From: JADMIH01 sp036399775
GTDB lineage: Bacteria > Chloroflexota > Chloroflexia > QHBQ01 > JADMIH01
Length of the DNA: 64,000 bases
NCBI GenBank assembly: GCA_036399775.1
Contig: DASWMJ010000028.1
Span: 29,842 to 93,841, forward strand
Direction of reading: 5' to 3'
A program made the translations under genes and the position numbers. Under the pieces are notes generated by a model. It was not told the DNA's origin. It worked only from the letters and a program-made list of their open reading frames with translations, and searched no databases. Positions 40,059-48,784 of the stretch are shown here, one piece after another. How positions within the stretch are numbered: the first letter of the stretch is position 1; each line of letters starts with the position of its first letter.

Positions 40059-42103
40059 TGATGTCGCGCCTGTTACGGGTATGGCTGAACCCCGGCATCT
40101 ACGCGGGAGTGCTGCTCGCGGGCATTCTCATGCTGGGCGCGTACCAGTTTCGCCCTACGTATGACATCCCCTTCGGCACCCCTATTGACGGCGTGCTGCT
40201 ACAGGGTTTCCACGCGGACGAGAAAGCGCCCGACGACGAGACTTTCAGGTACAGGTGGTCGTCCGGCGATGCCTATATCACCCTGCAAGACGTCGGGCGG
40301 CAGGACTTCGACGTGGCGCTCTCGGTCAGTGGCTCGCGCCCGGCGGGACAGCCTCCCCCCTCGATTGAGGTCAGCGCGGGGGGTAAGAGCCTGCTGAAGG
40401 TGGCACCGCCAATCCAACTGACCGTCTACTCCTTCCAGGTGCCGCGTGAGGCGGTCGAGAATGGCACGCTACGATTGCACCTCACGGCCAATGCCTTCTC
40501 CCCTCCCGGCGACGAACGGGAGCTTGGCGTGGTGGTAACGCATTTGCGCGTGGCCCCTTCCGCGAACCCCGACCGCTTCATCGAGCCTCCCATTGGCCCG
40601 TTAGTGTGGATAGTGGGCGCGGTTGCTATGCTGGGGTTGGTGCTTGCGGCGCTCGGCTGGGGAGTTGGCGGGGTGGCGCTGGGCACAGGTATTGTGGGCG
40701 CGTTCGCCGCGTGGCTGCTGGTCGCTGACCGGCTGTGGCTCACGTCCCGGCAGTGGTATGAAGCCTGGCCTCAGACTCTTTTAGCAGGGGCGGCGTTGTT
40801 GTTGCTGTTCAGGCCGGTGGGCGGGTGGCTGATGCGCGCGGGCGGGGCGGACTGGACGGCAATTCAGCGCCGCATCTTCCTGACCGTGCTATTCGCCGCG
40901 TTCGTGGTGAGGCTGGCCGGACAGTTGCACCCGCAGATATACGTGGTTGACCTCGGCTTCCACGAGCACCGCTTCCAGACGGTCGAGTCGGGCCAACTCC
41001 TCTTCCTGACCTTCTCTTCCGAGTGGGGCAACCGCTACAACTTCTATCTGCCCACCGCCTACGTCTTTATGCTCCCCCTACAATGGCTGCTCCATGACGA
41101 ACGGTTGATTATACGCATCTTTACGTGCGCCATCTCGGTGCTTGGCGCGTTCGCGGTGTTCTACCTGGTGAAGCGGGCGGTGCGCAGCGGGTGGGCTGCT
41201 ATGTCAGCCAGCGTGCTATATTTGAGCATGCCGATCTCCGTCATACCGTTGTCGTGGGGTGTGACTACCAACGTCTTTGGCGAGTTCTTTGCTGTGTGCG
41301 CGCTGGCGATCGCAGTGGGCGCATACCCCAATCTCCGGCCCAACCGTCCCGCTTTATGGGCGTTATTGTTCATGTTCTTTATCGCACTCCTCAGCCACCC
41401 CGGCGTCGTGCAGCTTACGGGGCTGACTTTTGGGTTGATGGCGCTCATATGGCTGGCGTCAAGGCGCATGGCGGGGCGAAAGGCGCAGGCGGCGTGGCTC
41501 ATGGGCACGCTCGCGGCGGCTACGTTGCTGGCTTTCACCTTCTACTACAGCCACTTCCTCCAGCATATGCTCACCACGCTTGAGGACATACGCCGAGAGC
41601 AGGCAGCCGAGGCGCAGAAGGGAGGGCTGCACCTGCTCATCGGCGGCTCTGTATCGGATAGGAGCCTGGGCCTGGTGGTGCGATATGCGGAAACGAGACG
41701 GGAGTGGTTCTTTGGCGGGCTGCGCGGCTTCTGGCAGGAGGCACAGGCGTATTATCATGTTTGGCCCCTGGCGGGCGCTTTACTTGGCTATCTACTGGTG
41801 TGGCCTGCGAGCAGGAAGGGCATAACACTGCTGAGAGAGAATGCGCGCTCGCGGTTGGTGCTGGCGGCGCTGGCATGGATGCTGGCCGTCGCGGTGTTCG
41901 CCCTGATAGGTTGGACGATGAACCTCTACGTGCGGTACATGCTCTTCGCGCTGCCCGCGATAACCATAGGCGCGGGCATCCTAGCGTCAGGTATGCGCCG
42001 GGCCGGGCGATGGGGCGTCGTGCTCTCCCTGATGCTGGTGGCGTACTTCGTGGCCGAGATGCTGGCGCTCTGGCACTACAGGATCAACTATGCGCTCAAG
42101 TAG
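40055..42103 (+). CDS. GT-C-like membrane protein with N-terminal extracytoplasmic beta module
   Basis: The 682-residue protein has a TM helix (12-31), an outer beta-rich domain (about 35-170) and about 11 TM helices from 183. The outer domain begins I-P-F-G, then G51-F-H-A-D-E, then Y-R-W (66-68), shared with three neighbours. D299-L-G-F-H303-E-H follows TM4-5 in the first large loop after the domain, at the position of the GT-C donor motif D-x3-H seen also in the 42090 and 4379 proteins. It overlaps the upstream gene by four bases and the next by 14. Likely adds a sugar to an exported glycan; substrate unknown. Confidence 0.72.
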   Translation: MMMSRLLRVWLNPGIYAGVLLAGILMLGAYQFRPTYDIPFGTPIDGVLLQGFHADEKAPDDETFRYRWSSGDAYITLQDVGRQDFDVALSVSGSRPAGQPPPSIEVSAGGKSLLKVAPPIQLTVYSFQVPREAVENGTLRLHLTANAFSPPGDERELGVVVTHLRVAPSANPDRFIEPPIGPLVWIVGAVAMLGLVLAALGWGVGGVALGTGIVGAFAAWLLVADRLWLTSRQWYEAWPQTLLAGAALLLLFRPVGGWLMRAGGADWTAIQRRIFLTVLFAAFVVRLAGQLHPQIYVVDLGFHEHRFQTVESGQLLFLTFSSEWGNRYNFYLPTAYVFMLPLQWLLHDERLIIRIFTCAISVLGAFAVFYLVKRAVRSGWAAMSASVLYLSMPISVIPLSWGVTTNVFGEFFAVCALAIAVGAYPNLRPNRPALWALLFMFFIALLSHPGVVQLTGLTFGLMALIWLASRRMAGRKAQAAWLMGTLAAATLLAFTFYYSHFLQHMLTTLEDIRREQAAEAQKGGLHLLIGGSVSDRSLGLVVRYAETRREWFFGGLRGFWQEAQAYYHVWPLAGALLGYLLVWPASRKGITLLRENARSRLVLAALAWMLAVAVFALIGWTMNLYVRYMLFALPAITIGAGILASGMRRAGRWGVVLSLMLVAYFVAEMLALWHYRINYALK

Positions 42104-44123
42104 CATCGCACGCGGTTTGCGCGTTGCTTTACGCGCTGCTTTAGACTGGCTGCGTGGGGAGGTCGCTACGTGGCTTCGGCTGCTTCGCTGGTGGCCTGCC
42201 TGGGCGGCGCTGGCGGGAGTGCTGCTGGGGCTGACGCTGGCATACCAGGTACCCCACACTTATGCGGTGGATGTCGGCAGCGCGCAGGACCAACTTTACG
42301 TGCGCAACTTTCACGGGCGCAGCGAAGGAGAAACGCCATCTTATAGATGGTCCGGCGTCTACAGCTACGTGGCCTTCCCCGGCCTGGGTGGGGGCCGCCC
42401 ATTCACCGCGACCCTGACCCTCAACCCTGAGCGCACGGCTCCCGTCACCATCATCGTCAACGGTGAGACTTTGTTCGAGGGTGAGTTGCAGCCCGGTTGG
42501 CAGACGCTTACTCTCCCGGTCAACGAGCAGCATCCGGGCGCGCTGGCCTCCCGCGATATGGTGCTGGAGATACGCGCACCCGACTACCGCACGCCTGACG
42601 CGCCGGGCCAGCCCAAGGGGGTGAAGCTGGATAGTGCGGTTGTGGAGCAGGAGGCTGTAGGAGGCTTGATCACGCCTGCCTATTCGGCCCTGGCCCTGCT
42701 GTCGGGTGGGGTGTTGCTGTTCTACCTGTTTGTGGGGCGTGCGCTCATGGACTTTGCCTCACTCAACAGGGCGCGCTCATGGGCTTTGCTTTCGGCCTTA
42801 TCTCTAGGCGTGACGCTGGCCGTATTGCTGGCGCAGAGCCACGTCGCGGTAGCGGCTGCGGCGAGTCATCTGTCGGTTACGCTGGTTAGCATGATTTTGC
42901 TCTTTCTGGCAGGGAATGTGATTGCGAGCAGGTTGGTGGGGCGCAGGGATGGAGCGGCTCATGGGTTGGCATTGTGCCTTGCCCTGGCGTTCGGCGTGAG
43001 GTATGCGGGTATGGCCCTGCCGCAGTCGGTCATCATAGACATGCCGTGGCATATGAAGTGGTTGAGGACGCTGCTCGCCGGGGATTGGCAGTCGCTCTAC
43101 TTTCCTGGCGGATTGAGCGCGGTGCCACGCGAGTGGGGCTTGGAACTGCTCATCCCTAAGTCGCCTCTATTCTATTTTGCCTTCGCACCCCTTAATTTGC
43201 TACCATTCGATCTTGAGACATCAACCAAGTGGCTAATCTGTTTATTAGATGCCACGCTGGTTTTAGCTGTTTTCTGGCTGGTTTTGCGCGTGGGCGGCGG
43301 GCGCATCTCGGCTGTCATGGGCGCGGCGCTCTATGCGTTTATGCCGATCGCGTTCAGGGCTTTCGCTTATGGCATCCTGCCGACTATCTTCGCTCAATGG
43401 CTTGCCGTAGGCACTCTGGTAGCGTTCCTCGCATTGAGCGGGCAACGGAGGAGGTGGATGTCATGGCTGGCGGTCACGCTGCTTGCGGCGCTGGCGTTGG
43501 TGGCATTCCCTACGGTGGCCGTCTTTTTGACGATGGTTGCCCTGGCTTCGGCGGCGTTATGGTGGCTCATGTCGCGGCCTCGGACGGTGGAGTGGCGGGT
43601 TCCGTTGGTATTATTTGGAGCATGGCTGCTGGCGGTGTGGGGCTACTACGGGCTGTATATCTCGCCTATGATTACGTCGGCGCAGGCGTTGATCGCACCC
43701 AAAGCCGGCGGCTCAACCGTCCGGTGGCCCGGCGGGTTCGCTGACCTGCTTACGTGGACCGCAGATTACGTCGTTACACTCTTGCCCGCGCTGCTTGCTT
43801 TTCTTGGACTGGCCTTCCTCTTGGTCAGGTTGCGTGGTAAGACGGCGGTCGGTAGGAGCGAAAGCGTAGAGCGAACATTCTGGCTGCTCCTGGCATGGGC
43901 AAGCATCGCGCCTGCATTCCTATTGGTCAATTACCGGGTGGACATGATAGGCAAGCACCTTTTCTTCACCATGTTACCTGTAGCTGCGGCGGGCGGCGTG
44001 GCGCTGTGGGAGTTCGGCAGGCGGGGCAGGTGGGCAACCGCGCTGATGGTTCTGGCGTTTGGCGCCATCGGCTGGCAGGCGCTAATTTTCTGGGTTGAGC
44101 GGTTGGTGCGGGCGTCTACATAG
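42090..44123 (+). CDS. GT-C-like membrane protein with N-terminal extracytoplasmic beta module (paralogue)
   Basis: The 677-residue protein repeats the layout of its upstream neighbour: basic cytoplasmic start, TM (36-52), outer beta module (58-187) with V-D-V-G, N-F-H-G-R-S-E and Y85-R-W87, then about 11 TM helices. The GT-C motif is D317-M-P-W-H321-M-K-W-L. It overlaps the preceding gene by 14 bases, so a duplication is likely. A W-E-F-G-R-R-G-R-W cytoplasmic loop precedes the last TM. Specificity unknown. Confidence 0.72.
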   Translation: MRSSSIARGLRVALRAALDWLRGEVATWLRLLRWWPAWAALAGVLLGLTLAYQVPHTYAVDVGSAQDQLYVRNFHGRSEGETPSYRWSGVYSYVAFPGLGGGRPFTATLTLNPERTAPVTIIVNGETLFEGELQPGWQTLTLPVNEQHPGALASRDMVLEIRAPDYRTPDAPGQPKGVKLDSAVVEQEAVGGLITPAYSALALLSGGVLLFYLFVGRALMDFASLNRARSWALLSALSLGVTLAVLLAQSHVAVAAAASHLSVTLVSMILLFLAGNVIASRLVGRRDGAAHGLALCLALAFGVRYAGMALPQSVIIDMPWHMKWLRTLLAGDWQSLYFPGGLSAVPREWGLELLIPKSPLFYFAFAPLNLLPFDLETSTKWLICLLDATLVLAVFWLVLRVGGGRISAVMGAALYAFMPIAFRAFAYGILPTIFAQWLAVGTLVAFLALSGQRRRWMSWLAVTLLAALALVAFPTVAVFLTMVALASAALWWLMSRPRTVEWRVPLVLFGAWLLAVWGYYGLYISPMITSAQALIAPKAGGSTVRWPGGFADLLTWTADYVVTLLPALLAFLGLAFLLVRLRGKTAVGRSESVERTFWLLLAWASIAPAFLLVNYRVDMIGKHLFFTMLPVAAAGGVALWEFGRRGRWATALMVLAFGAIGWQALIFWVERLVRAST

Positions 44124-44129
44124 CTTTGC

Positions 44130-44158
44130 TTGACGCTACATCGGCGCTGGAGTATGAT
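44130..44158 (+). promoter_or_regulatory. Sigma-70-type promoter for the methyltransferase gene
   Basis: TTGACG (44130-44135) and TATGAT (44153-44158) are spaced by exactly 17 bases, with one mismatch each to the consensus. Transcription would start near 44165, giving a leader of about 48 bases before ATG 44213. It lies just after the GT-C gene ending at 44123, so it likely starts a sub-operon. Confidence 0.75.
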
Positions 44159-44212
44159 TTTGGCTATGCCTGCTGAGGCGGGCGATTCGAGAGAAAAACT
44201 TACTGGAGCTTT

Positions 44213-44983
44213 ATGAGACAAGATTTATATTACGACCTATACGTAAAGGAACAGGACTACTGGTGGCACGTCGGCAAGCGCGCCATCGTTTACAGCCTGC
44301 TGAATCGCTACCTGCCCCGAAACAAGAGCAAGCAGGAGCGGCGCGCCCTCGATTTGGGGTGCGGGACGGGCCTCAACCTCGACCATCTCTCAGATTACGC
44401 GCAGCCCGTGGGCACCGATTTCTCCGAGGAGGCGCTGCACTTTTGCCTTGAGCGCGGCCATAAACTGCTGTGCAAGGCCGACGCCGCAGAACTGCCTTTC
44501 CCCGACAAGCAATTTGACATAATCACCGCCCTCGACGTGATAGAACACCTTGACGACGACCTCGACGCGCTGACCGAGTTGCGCCGCGTGCTGCGTCCGG
44601 GCGGCCTGCTCATCATCAGCGTACCGGCCTACCCGGCGCTGTGGACTTACTGGGACGACATCCTGGGGCATCGCAGGCGCTATACCACAGGCGCTATGCG
44701 GGAGGTCGTGTCGCGCTCCGGCCTGCGCGTGCGTAAGGTGAGCTACAGCAACGCCATTATCCTGCCGCCGGTGGTGCTGGTGCGTATCCTCAAGAGCATG
44801 CGCCAGAAGGCCGCCGAAGCCCGTAGCGAGTCGAAAGACCCTGAGACCGACTTCATGCCCGTACCCGGCTTTGTGAACAAACTGCTAATCGCCTACTATC
44901 GCATGGAGGCCCGCCTGCTCAGGAAGTACAGTCTGCCTTTCGGCCTGTCTGTGGTGTGCGTAGCTCAGCGCACAGGGGAGTAG
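44213..44983 (+). CDS. Class I SAM-dependent methyltransferase
   Basis: The 256-residue protein has the Rossmann-like SAM fold: L-D47-L-G-C-G-T-G-L (46-54), acidic V-G-T-D-F-S-E at strand 2 (66-72), D-A-A-E-L-P-F at 90-96, and F-D-I-I-T-A-L-D-V-I-E-H-L (101-113), then L-R-P-G-G at the post-II loop. The C-terminal segment (T-Y-W-D-D-I-L-G-H-R-R-R-Y-T) is common to methyltransferases of polysaccharide loci that modify sugars. A consensus-like promoter lies upstream. Substrate unknown. Confidence 0.92.
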   Translation: MRQDLYYDLYVKEQDYWWHVGKRAIVYSLLNRYLPRNKSKQERRALDLGCGTGLNLDHLSDYAQPVGTDFSEEALHFCLERGHKLLCKADAAELPFPDKQFDIITALDVIEHLDDDLDALTELRRVLRPGGLLIISVPAYPALWTYWDDILGHRRRYTTGAMREVVSRSGLRVRKVSYSNAIILPPVVLVRILKSMRQKAAEARSESKDPETDFMPVPGFVNKLLIAYYRMEARLLRKYSLPFGLSVVCVAQRTGE

Positions 44984-45034
44984 GGGCAAGAGTTTGGCTG
45001 CGTCTGTTCCGGCTAATTGCTCTCCGGGTGACTA

Positions 45035-45154
45035 TGCCCGGCGACTGAAGTCGCGGGCAACGTTTACGAAGTCCGCCTGCGCGGACTCTCAAAGGGACAA
45101 TAGTCGCCGAAGGGCGACTTTGTTTTCGTTGCCCGCGACTTCAGTCGCCGGGCA
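45035..45154. repeat. Dispersed palindromic element, family 2 (copy b)
   Basis: Perfect 28-bp arms (45035-45062 and 45127-45154; core GCCCGGCGACTGAAGTCGCG) surround the hairpins GTCCGCCTGCGCGGAC and AGTCGCC...GGGCGACT. The internal order is the reverse of that in copy a. It fills the gap between the methyltransferase and the DUF2079 gene. Confidence 0.92.
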
Positions 45155-45182
45155 AGGTGTCAGCCAGTCCCGACTATCTAGC

Positions 45183-46715
45183 TTGCTTAATAAACTGGAA
45201 GCCCACGCGCCTATACTGCTGGGTGCTCTCATCGTATTGTGGATAGGAGTGATCTTCGCGGCCAGCGCCTACAAGTACGAGACGTTCGGGCAGGGTTACG
45301 ACCAGGTAGATTTCGAGCAGGCAATCTGGAATACGACCCAGGGCCGCGTGATGGAGGACTCCCGGTTCGACTTCACCGACTCCATCTTCGGCATGGACTG
45401 GATGCCGATGCTGCTCTTCTTCGTGCCGGTTTATGCCTTGATACCGTCTGCCCACGCGCTATTCTTCTTGCAGATAGCGGCTTCGGCTTTGGGCGCGGTG
45501 CCCGTCTACTGGCTGGCGCGAGACCGTCTTGGGAGCAAGTTGGTGGGCCTGTGCTTCGGCGCGGTCTACCTGCTCTACCCGACCCTCCTGCACACCGCGC
45601 TCAACCCATTCCAGGTGCGGTTATTCGCCCTCACGCTGCTGCTATTCGGCTTCTATCACTTCGAGAGATCGAATTGGAAACTGTTCGCGGCGTGCGCTTT
45701 GCTCGCGATGCTGGCGCGCACGGATGTCGCCCTGGTGGTGGCGATGTTCGGCGTCTACGGGCTGTTGACGCGCCGGAGGTGGCCTTATGTGGTTGCCCCT
45801 CTTGCGCTCGGCTTTGGCTATTTCGCGCTCTCGACCTTCGTGATAGTGCCATCCTTCTTGCACCCTGCGGCGTTCAGCGCGGCGGGCGACGGCTCGATGC
45901 AGTGTTGGCCTTGCGGCAGCAATCCTATCCTTGCCTATTACGGGCACCTGGGGAGGAGCGGACCTGAGATTATCGGATATATCCTGGCGCACCCCATCGA
46001 GGTAGCGCAACTGATGTTTACTGGGCCGAAGCTGTGGTATATCTTGTCGCTGCTCGTGCCTCTTGCCTTCCTCCCACTGCTCGCGCCGCGCCCCCTTGTG
46101 CTGGGACTGCCTATCCTCGCGCTGAACTTGCTGTCGCTGCGCGCGGCACAATTCGACTACGCGCACCATTACAGCCTTCTCCTCATCCCTGGCCTGTTGG
46201 CATCCGCTATTTATGGCGCGGATGCGTTACAGAGGATGTGGGCCAAGCGTGCGAAGCGGCACGGGAAGGAAGGAATAAGTCTCGCGCCCGTACAACTTGG
46301 CGCGATGGCATTAGTCGTTTGGACGCTTGCTATGCAGGTGCCGTACAAGAACCCGGCGGTCAGCGCGTTTCTCTACCCTGAGCCGCCCGCGCGGGTGGCT
46401 GCGGCGCACGATCTTATCGGTATGGTGCCGCGGGAGGCGAAGGTGGCGGTAAGCTCCAAGCTCGCCCCACACCTGCTCCCCCGCCGCTACATATATAATT
46501 TCCCGCCCGCAGCCTATTCCCCATATAATTTCGGGCCGCGCCGTAGCGAGCGTTACTCCGAGCTTGACTACATCCTGGTTGACCCCGAAGCCTCCGCGCT
46601 GAAGGAGGAGGAAAATAAGATAGAAGGCAAAAGCGGCCTAGAGTGGCTGGCGCAACTGCCCGAATGGGAGCGGGTGGCTGAGCGCGAGGGGCTGCTCCTT
46701 TTCAGGCGGCGGTAA
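45183..46715 (+). CDS. DUF2079 family membrane protein
   Basis: From TTG 45183 the protein has 510 residues. It matches DUF2079: after the first TM comes Y-E-T-F-G-Q-G-Y-D40-Q-V-D43-F-E-Q-A-I-W-N-T-T-Q-G style sequence, then a loop with W-M-P-M-L-L and about 9 TM helices. These are GT-C-fold proteins likely using polyprenyl-phosphate sugars; no member function is firmly known. The open frame continues to 44994, but through the noncoding family 2 palindrome, so I exclude that part. The start codon remains uncertain. The DUF971 gene follows 29 bases later from its own promoter. Confidence 0.85.
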   Translation: MLNKLEAHAPILLGALIVLWIGVIFAASAYKYETFGQGYDQVDFEQAIWNTTQGRVMEDSRFDFTDSIFGMDWMPMLLFFVPVYALIPSAHALFFLQIAASALGAVPVYWLARDRLGSKLVGLCFGAVYLLYPTLLHTALNPFQVRLFALTLLLFGFYHFERSNWKLFAACALLAMLARTDVALVVAMFGVYGLLTRRRWPYVVAPLALGFGYFALSTFVIVPSFLHPAAFSAAGDGSMQCWPCGSNPILAYYGHLGRSGPEIIGYILAHPIEVAQLMFTGPKLWYILSLLVPLAFLPLLAPRPLVLGLPILALNLLSLRAAQFDYAHHYSLLLIPGLLASAIYGADALQRMWAKRAKRHGKEGISLAPVQLGAMALVVWTLAMQVPYKNPAVSAFLYPEPPARVAAAHDLIGMVPREAKVAVSSKLAPHLLPRRYIYNFPPAAYSPYNFGPRRSERYSELDYILVDPEASALKEEENKIEGKSGLEWLAQLPEWERVAEREGLLLFRRR

Positions 46716-46727
46716 AGCCCCGCGTGC

Positions 46728-46738
46728 TATGTTATAAT
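46728..46738 (+). promoter_or_regulatory. Extended -10 promoter (TGtTATAAT), leaderless start for the DUF971 gene
   Basis: ATGTTATAAT contains TG one base before TATAAT (46733-46738), the extended -10 form, which explains the lack of a -35 box. The hexamer ends six bases before ATG 46745, so transcription should start at the initiation codon itself. Confidence 0.65.
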
Positions 46739-46744
46739 TGGCGC

Positions 46745-47071
46745 ATGGACCAGAAGAGTGTAGATTACGAGCCGGTAGTGCCCCTTTCGGTGGTGGCGGA
46801 GGAAGCGTCCAACAAGTTAATTATCGAGTGGAGTGACGAGCGCACAACGACATATCCTATCGAGTGGCTGCGCTGGCAATGTCCCTGCGCGACCTGCCGG
46901 GGAGAGATGGGCATACCAGGCCGTCTCGACTCCGTGCAGGCCCTTTCTCCTGAAGAAACCACTCTGGTAGACGTGCAACCGATAGGCCGCTACGCCATCA
47001 TGCCCTTCTGGGCCGACGGCCACCATGACGGCATCTACACTTACGATTGGCTGCGTGCCAACTCTACATAG
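46745..47071 (+). CDS. DUF971 family protein (gamma-butyrobetaine hydroxylase-like N-terminal domain)
   Basis: The protein has 108 residues from ATG 46745. It matches DUF971: L-I-I-E-W-S-D-E-R-T-T-T-Y-P-I-E-W-L-R-W, C-P-C-A-T-C-R-G (three cysteines, usually zinc- or iron-binding), G-R-Y-A-I and F-W-A-D-G-H-H-D-G-I-Y-T-Y-D-W-L. Single-domain forms are often linked to Fe-S protein maturation (ApbC/Mrp) genes, but none is nearby here. It sits inside the glycan locus with its own promoter, so the placement may be incidental. A strong extended -10 box points to a leaderless message. Confidence 0.93.
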   Translation: MDQKSVDYEPVVPLSVVAEEASNKLIIEWSDERTTTYPIEWLRWQCPCATCRGEMGIPGRLDSVQALSPEETTLVDVQPIGRYAIMPFWADGHHDGIYTYDWLRANST

Positions 47072-47137
47072 TCCTTCATCCAACTGTCTTTTCTAAAGAG
47101 TCTTTCAAAAGAACAGAAGAGTTACAGAAAGCAATAG

Positions 47138-47833
47138 ATGAGCAGTCAACCGACAGCAAGTCAGTTACCCATTATGATTGGGGGCGATCCCATGACCGTC
47201 AACCCTACAAATAGCCAGTTGTCGAAGGATGCTAACGAGCAGAAAATTACTGTAATGCTGGCGGAGTACACTTTACTGCAGGAGCGTCGACGAGATTACA
47301 TTGGCTACGGCGAGAATCGACTGCGATTTCTGCTAACTGTAATCGCTGGTGTAACTGCTGGCATTGGGCTTATCAATCAGTGGGTGAAGCCAAATGAGCT
47401 AGCCAATTGGATAAGTAGCTTCATCTATATCGCTCTCCTACTATTTGGGCTTCTAAGCTTCTTTAGAACCGCAAACCGTAGCACACGTATTAGAGTCTTT
47501 ACCATGGGAGAACGTCGTGTCAGGCACTTCTTCTTTCAAATGTACCCCGACTTGCACCCTTTCTTCATTGAGCCTTTCACCGATGATATGAAAAAGCAAC
47601 CGGACTGGGCCATTCTTTTCTATGACATTGCTGGTATGATGAGTCTCGTAAATGCCTTCCTGGCGTGCATTGGTGTGCTGCTCCTATTTACGATGGTCTG
47701 GCTTGTTCCTACACTTTGGTCAGTACCTTCAGCGCTCATCATAGCTATTGCATTCTATTTTGTTCAGAATTGGTACTATCGAAAAGAGGTAAATAAGACT
47801 TTCGCAAAACATAGCCCTAATTTCCCTTCGTGA
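47138..47833 (+). CDS. Four-TM membrane protein of unknown function, AT-rich
   Basis: The 231-residue protein starts with a polar region (to about 40), then a conserved-looking helix E-Y-T-L-L-Q-E-R-R-R-D-Y-I-G-Y-G-E-N-R, and TM segments near 65-82, 90-107, 163-185 and 190-210. The helix-2TM-loop-2TM layout resembles SLATT/DUF4231-type effector proteins of CBASS systems in outline only; there is no nucleotide cyclase nearby. Its base composition is clearly lower in GC than its neighbours (runs such as TTCTTTCAAATG), suggesting recent arrival. It breaks the otherwise glycan-related locus. Its start has no strong ribosome-binding site. Function unknown. Confidence 0.6.
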   Translation: MSSQPTASQLPIMIGGDPMTVNPTNSQLSKDANEQKITVMLAEYTLLQERRRDYIGYGENRLRFLLTVIAGVTAGIGLINQWVKPNELANWISSFIYIALLLFGLLSFFRTANRSTRIRVFTMGERRVRHFFFQMYPDLHPFFIEPFTDDMKKQPDWAILFYDIAGMMSLVNAFLACIGVLLLFTMVWLVPTLWSVPSALIIAIAFYFVQNWYYRKEVNKTFAKHSPNFPS

Positions 47834-47881
47834 TTACGCATCTGCACGTGACTGGGCCTATTACTCAGTCTTTTAGCCACC

Positions 47882-48784
47882 TTGCTACAGACCACTCAAG
47901 CTGAAGAGAATATCGCCCATTCGGCTGCTCCCGACCTTGAGGAGAGGTTAGCTGCCTCCATAGGACCCTGGCTGAGCCATATGACGTGGCGTAAGGACTT
48001 TGAGGCGTGGCGCGAGCGGCGCATCTGGCAGGAGAATCACCAGGCTGAGAATGTGAAGGACGTGCGGCGGGCGCTAGGCATGCAGGTGGCGGGTAAGACG
48101 CTGCTCGACCTGGGCGCGGGCATGGGCGGGCTATCGGTGGCGCTCATGCGGGAGCTATGCCCGGAAGGTCTCCGCTTGCAGGCTATGGACTACAACCCTG
48201 ACTACTGCCGCATAGCCAGTCTGCGCGCCGAAAGGTATGGCCTGAGGCTGCCCATATTGGTTGCCGCAGGCGAGAGTCTTCCTTACGTGGCTGAGGCATT
48301 CGATATAGTAGTTTGCCTGGACGTGTTGGAGCACGTCGCGGATGCGGGGTTAGTGCTGTCGGAGATATACCGCGTCCTCAAGCCCGGCGGCGTGACGTTG
48401 ACTACCGTGCCCAACCGCCACGCCTTTCGAGACCCGCATTATCACCTTCCCATGATAAACTGGCTGCCGCGAGGGTTGGCTGAGAAGATAGTAGAGGTAC
48501 GGGGTCGGTCCAAGAGTGGCGGGATGCTGCACGACAGGCAGGGCCTCTCCGAGCTAAACACTTATAGCTGGGGCGCTTTCAAGAAGATGGCATCGGGCCT
48601 GGGGTTTCGGGTGCGCGACCAGGTATATGCTCGCATCAGCAAGGGGGAAATAAGGCAGCTTCACGGGTGGCGGCGCGTGCTGCCAGGCGTGGCGGGGCGA
48701 CTGGGCCTCCTATCGCCTCTCTATCGCCTCTACAGGTACGGCTGGCAGGGCACATACCAGATTATGCTGGTCAAGCCCCGGTGA
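47882..48784 (+). CDS. Class I SAM-dependent methyltransferase
   Basis: The 300-residue protein has the SAM fold: D76-L-G-A-G-M-G-G (76-83), D103-Y-N-P-D, C-L-D-V-L-E-H-V-A-D-A and V-L-K-P-G-G. Its N-terminal helical part includes R-I-W-Q-E-N-H-Q-A-E-N. The start is a TTG at 47882. The stop overlaps the GTG of the next GT gene by four bases (GTGA), so they form one operon. Similar methyltransferases modify polysaccharide sugars; the acceptor is unknown. Confidence 0.88.
   Translation: MLQTTQAEENIAHSAAPDLEERLAASIGPWLSHMTWRKDFEAWRERRIWQENHQAENVKDVRRALGMQVAGKTLLDLGAGMGGLSVALMRELCPEGLRLQAMDYNPDYCRIASLRAERYGLRLPILVAAGESLPYVAEAFDIVVCLDVLEHVADAGLVLSEIYRVLKPGGVTLTTVPNRHAFRDPHYHLPMINWLPRGLAEKIVEVRGRSKSGGMLHDRQGLSELNTYSWGAFKKMASGLGFRVRDQVYARISKGEIRQLHGWRRVLPGVAGRLGLLSPLYRLYRYGWQGTYQIMLVKPR

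Noticed and set aside
47138..48784. The four-TM protein and methyltransferase as a defence system (CBASS/SLATT-like)
   Set aside because: No cyclic-nucleotide synthase, SLOG/TIR or nuclease domain is present near it; only the rough topology is similar, so the idea is kept just as a weak note.
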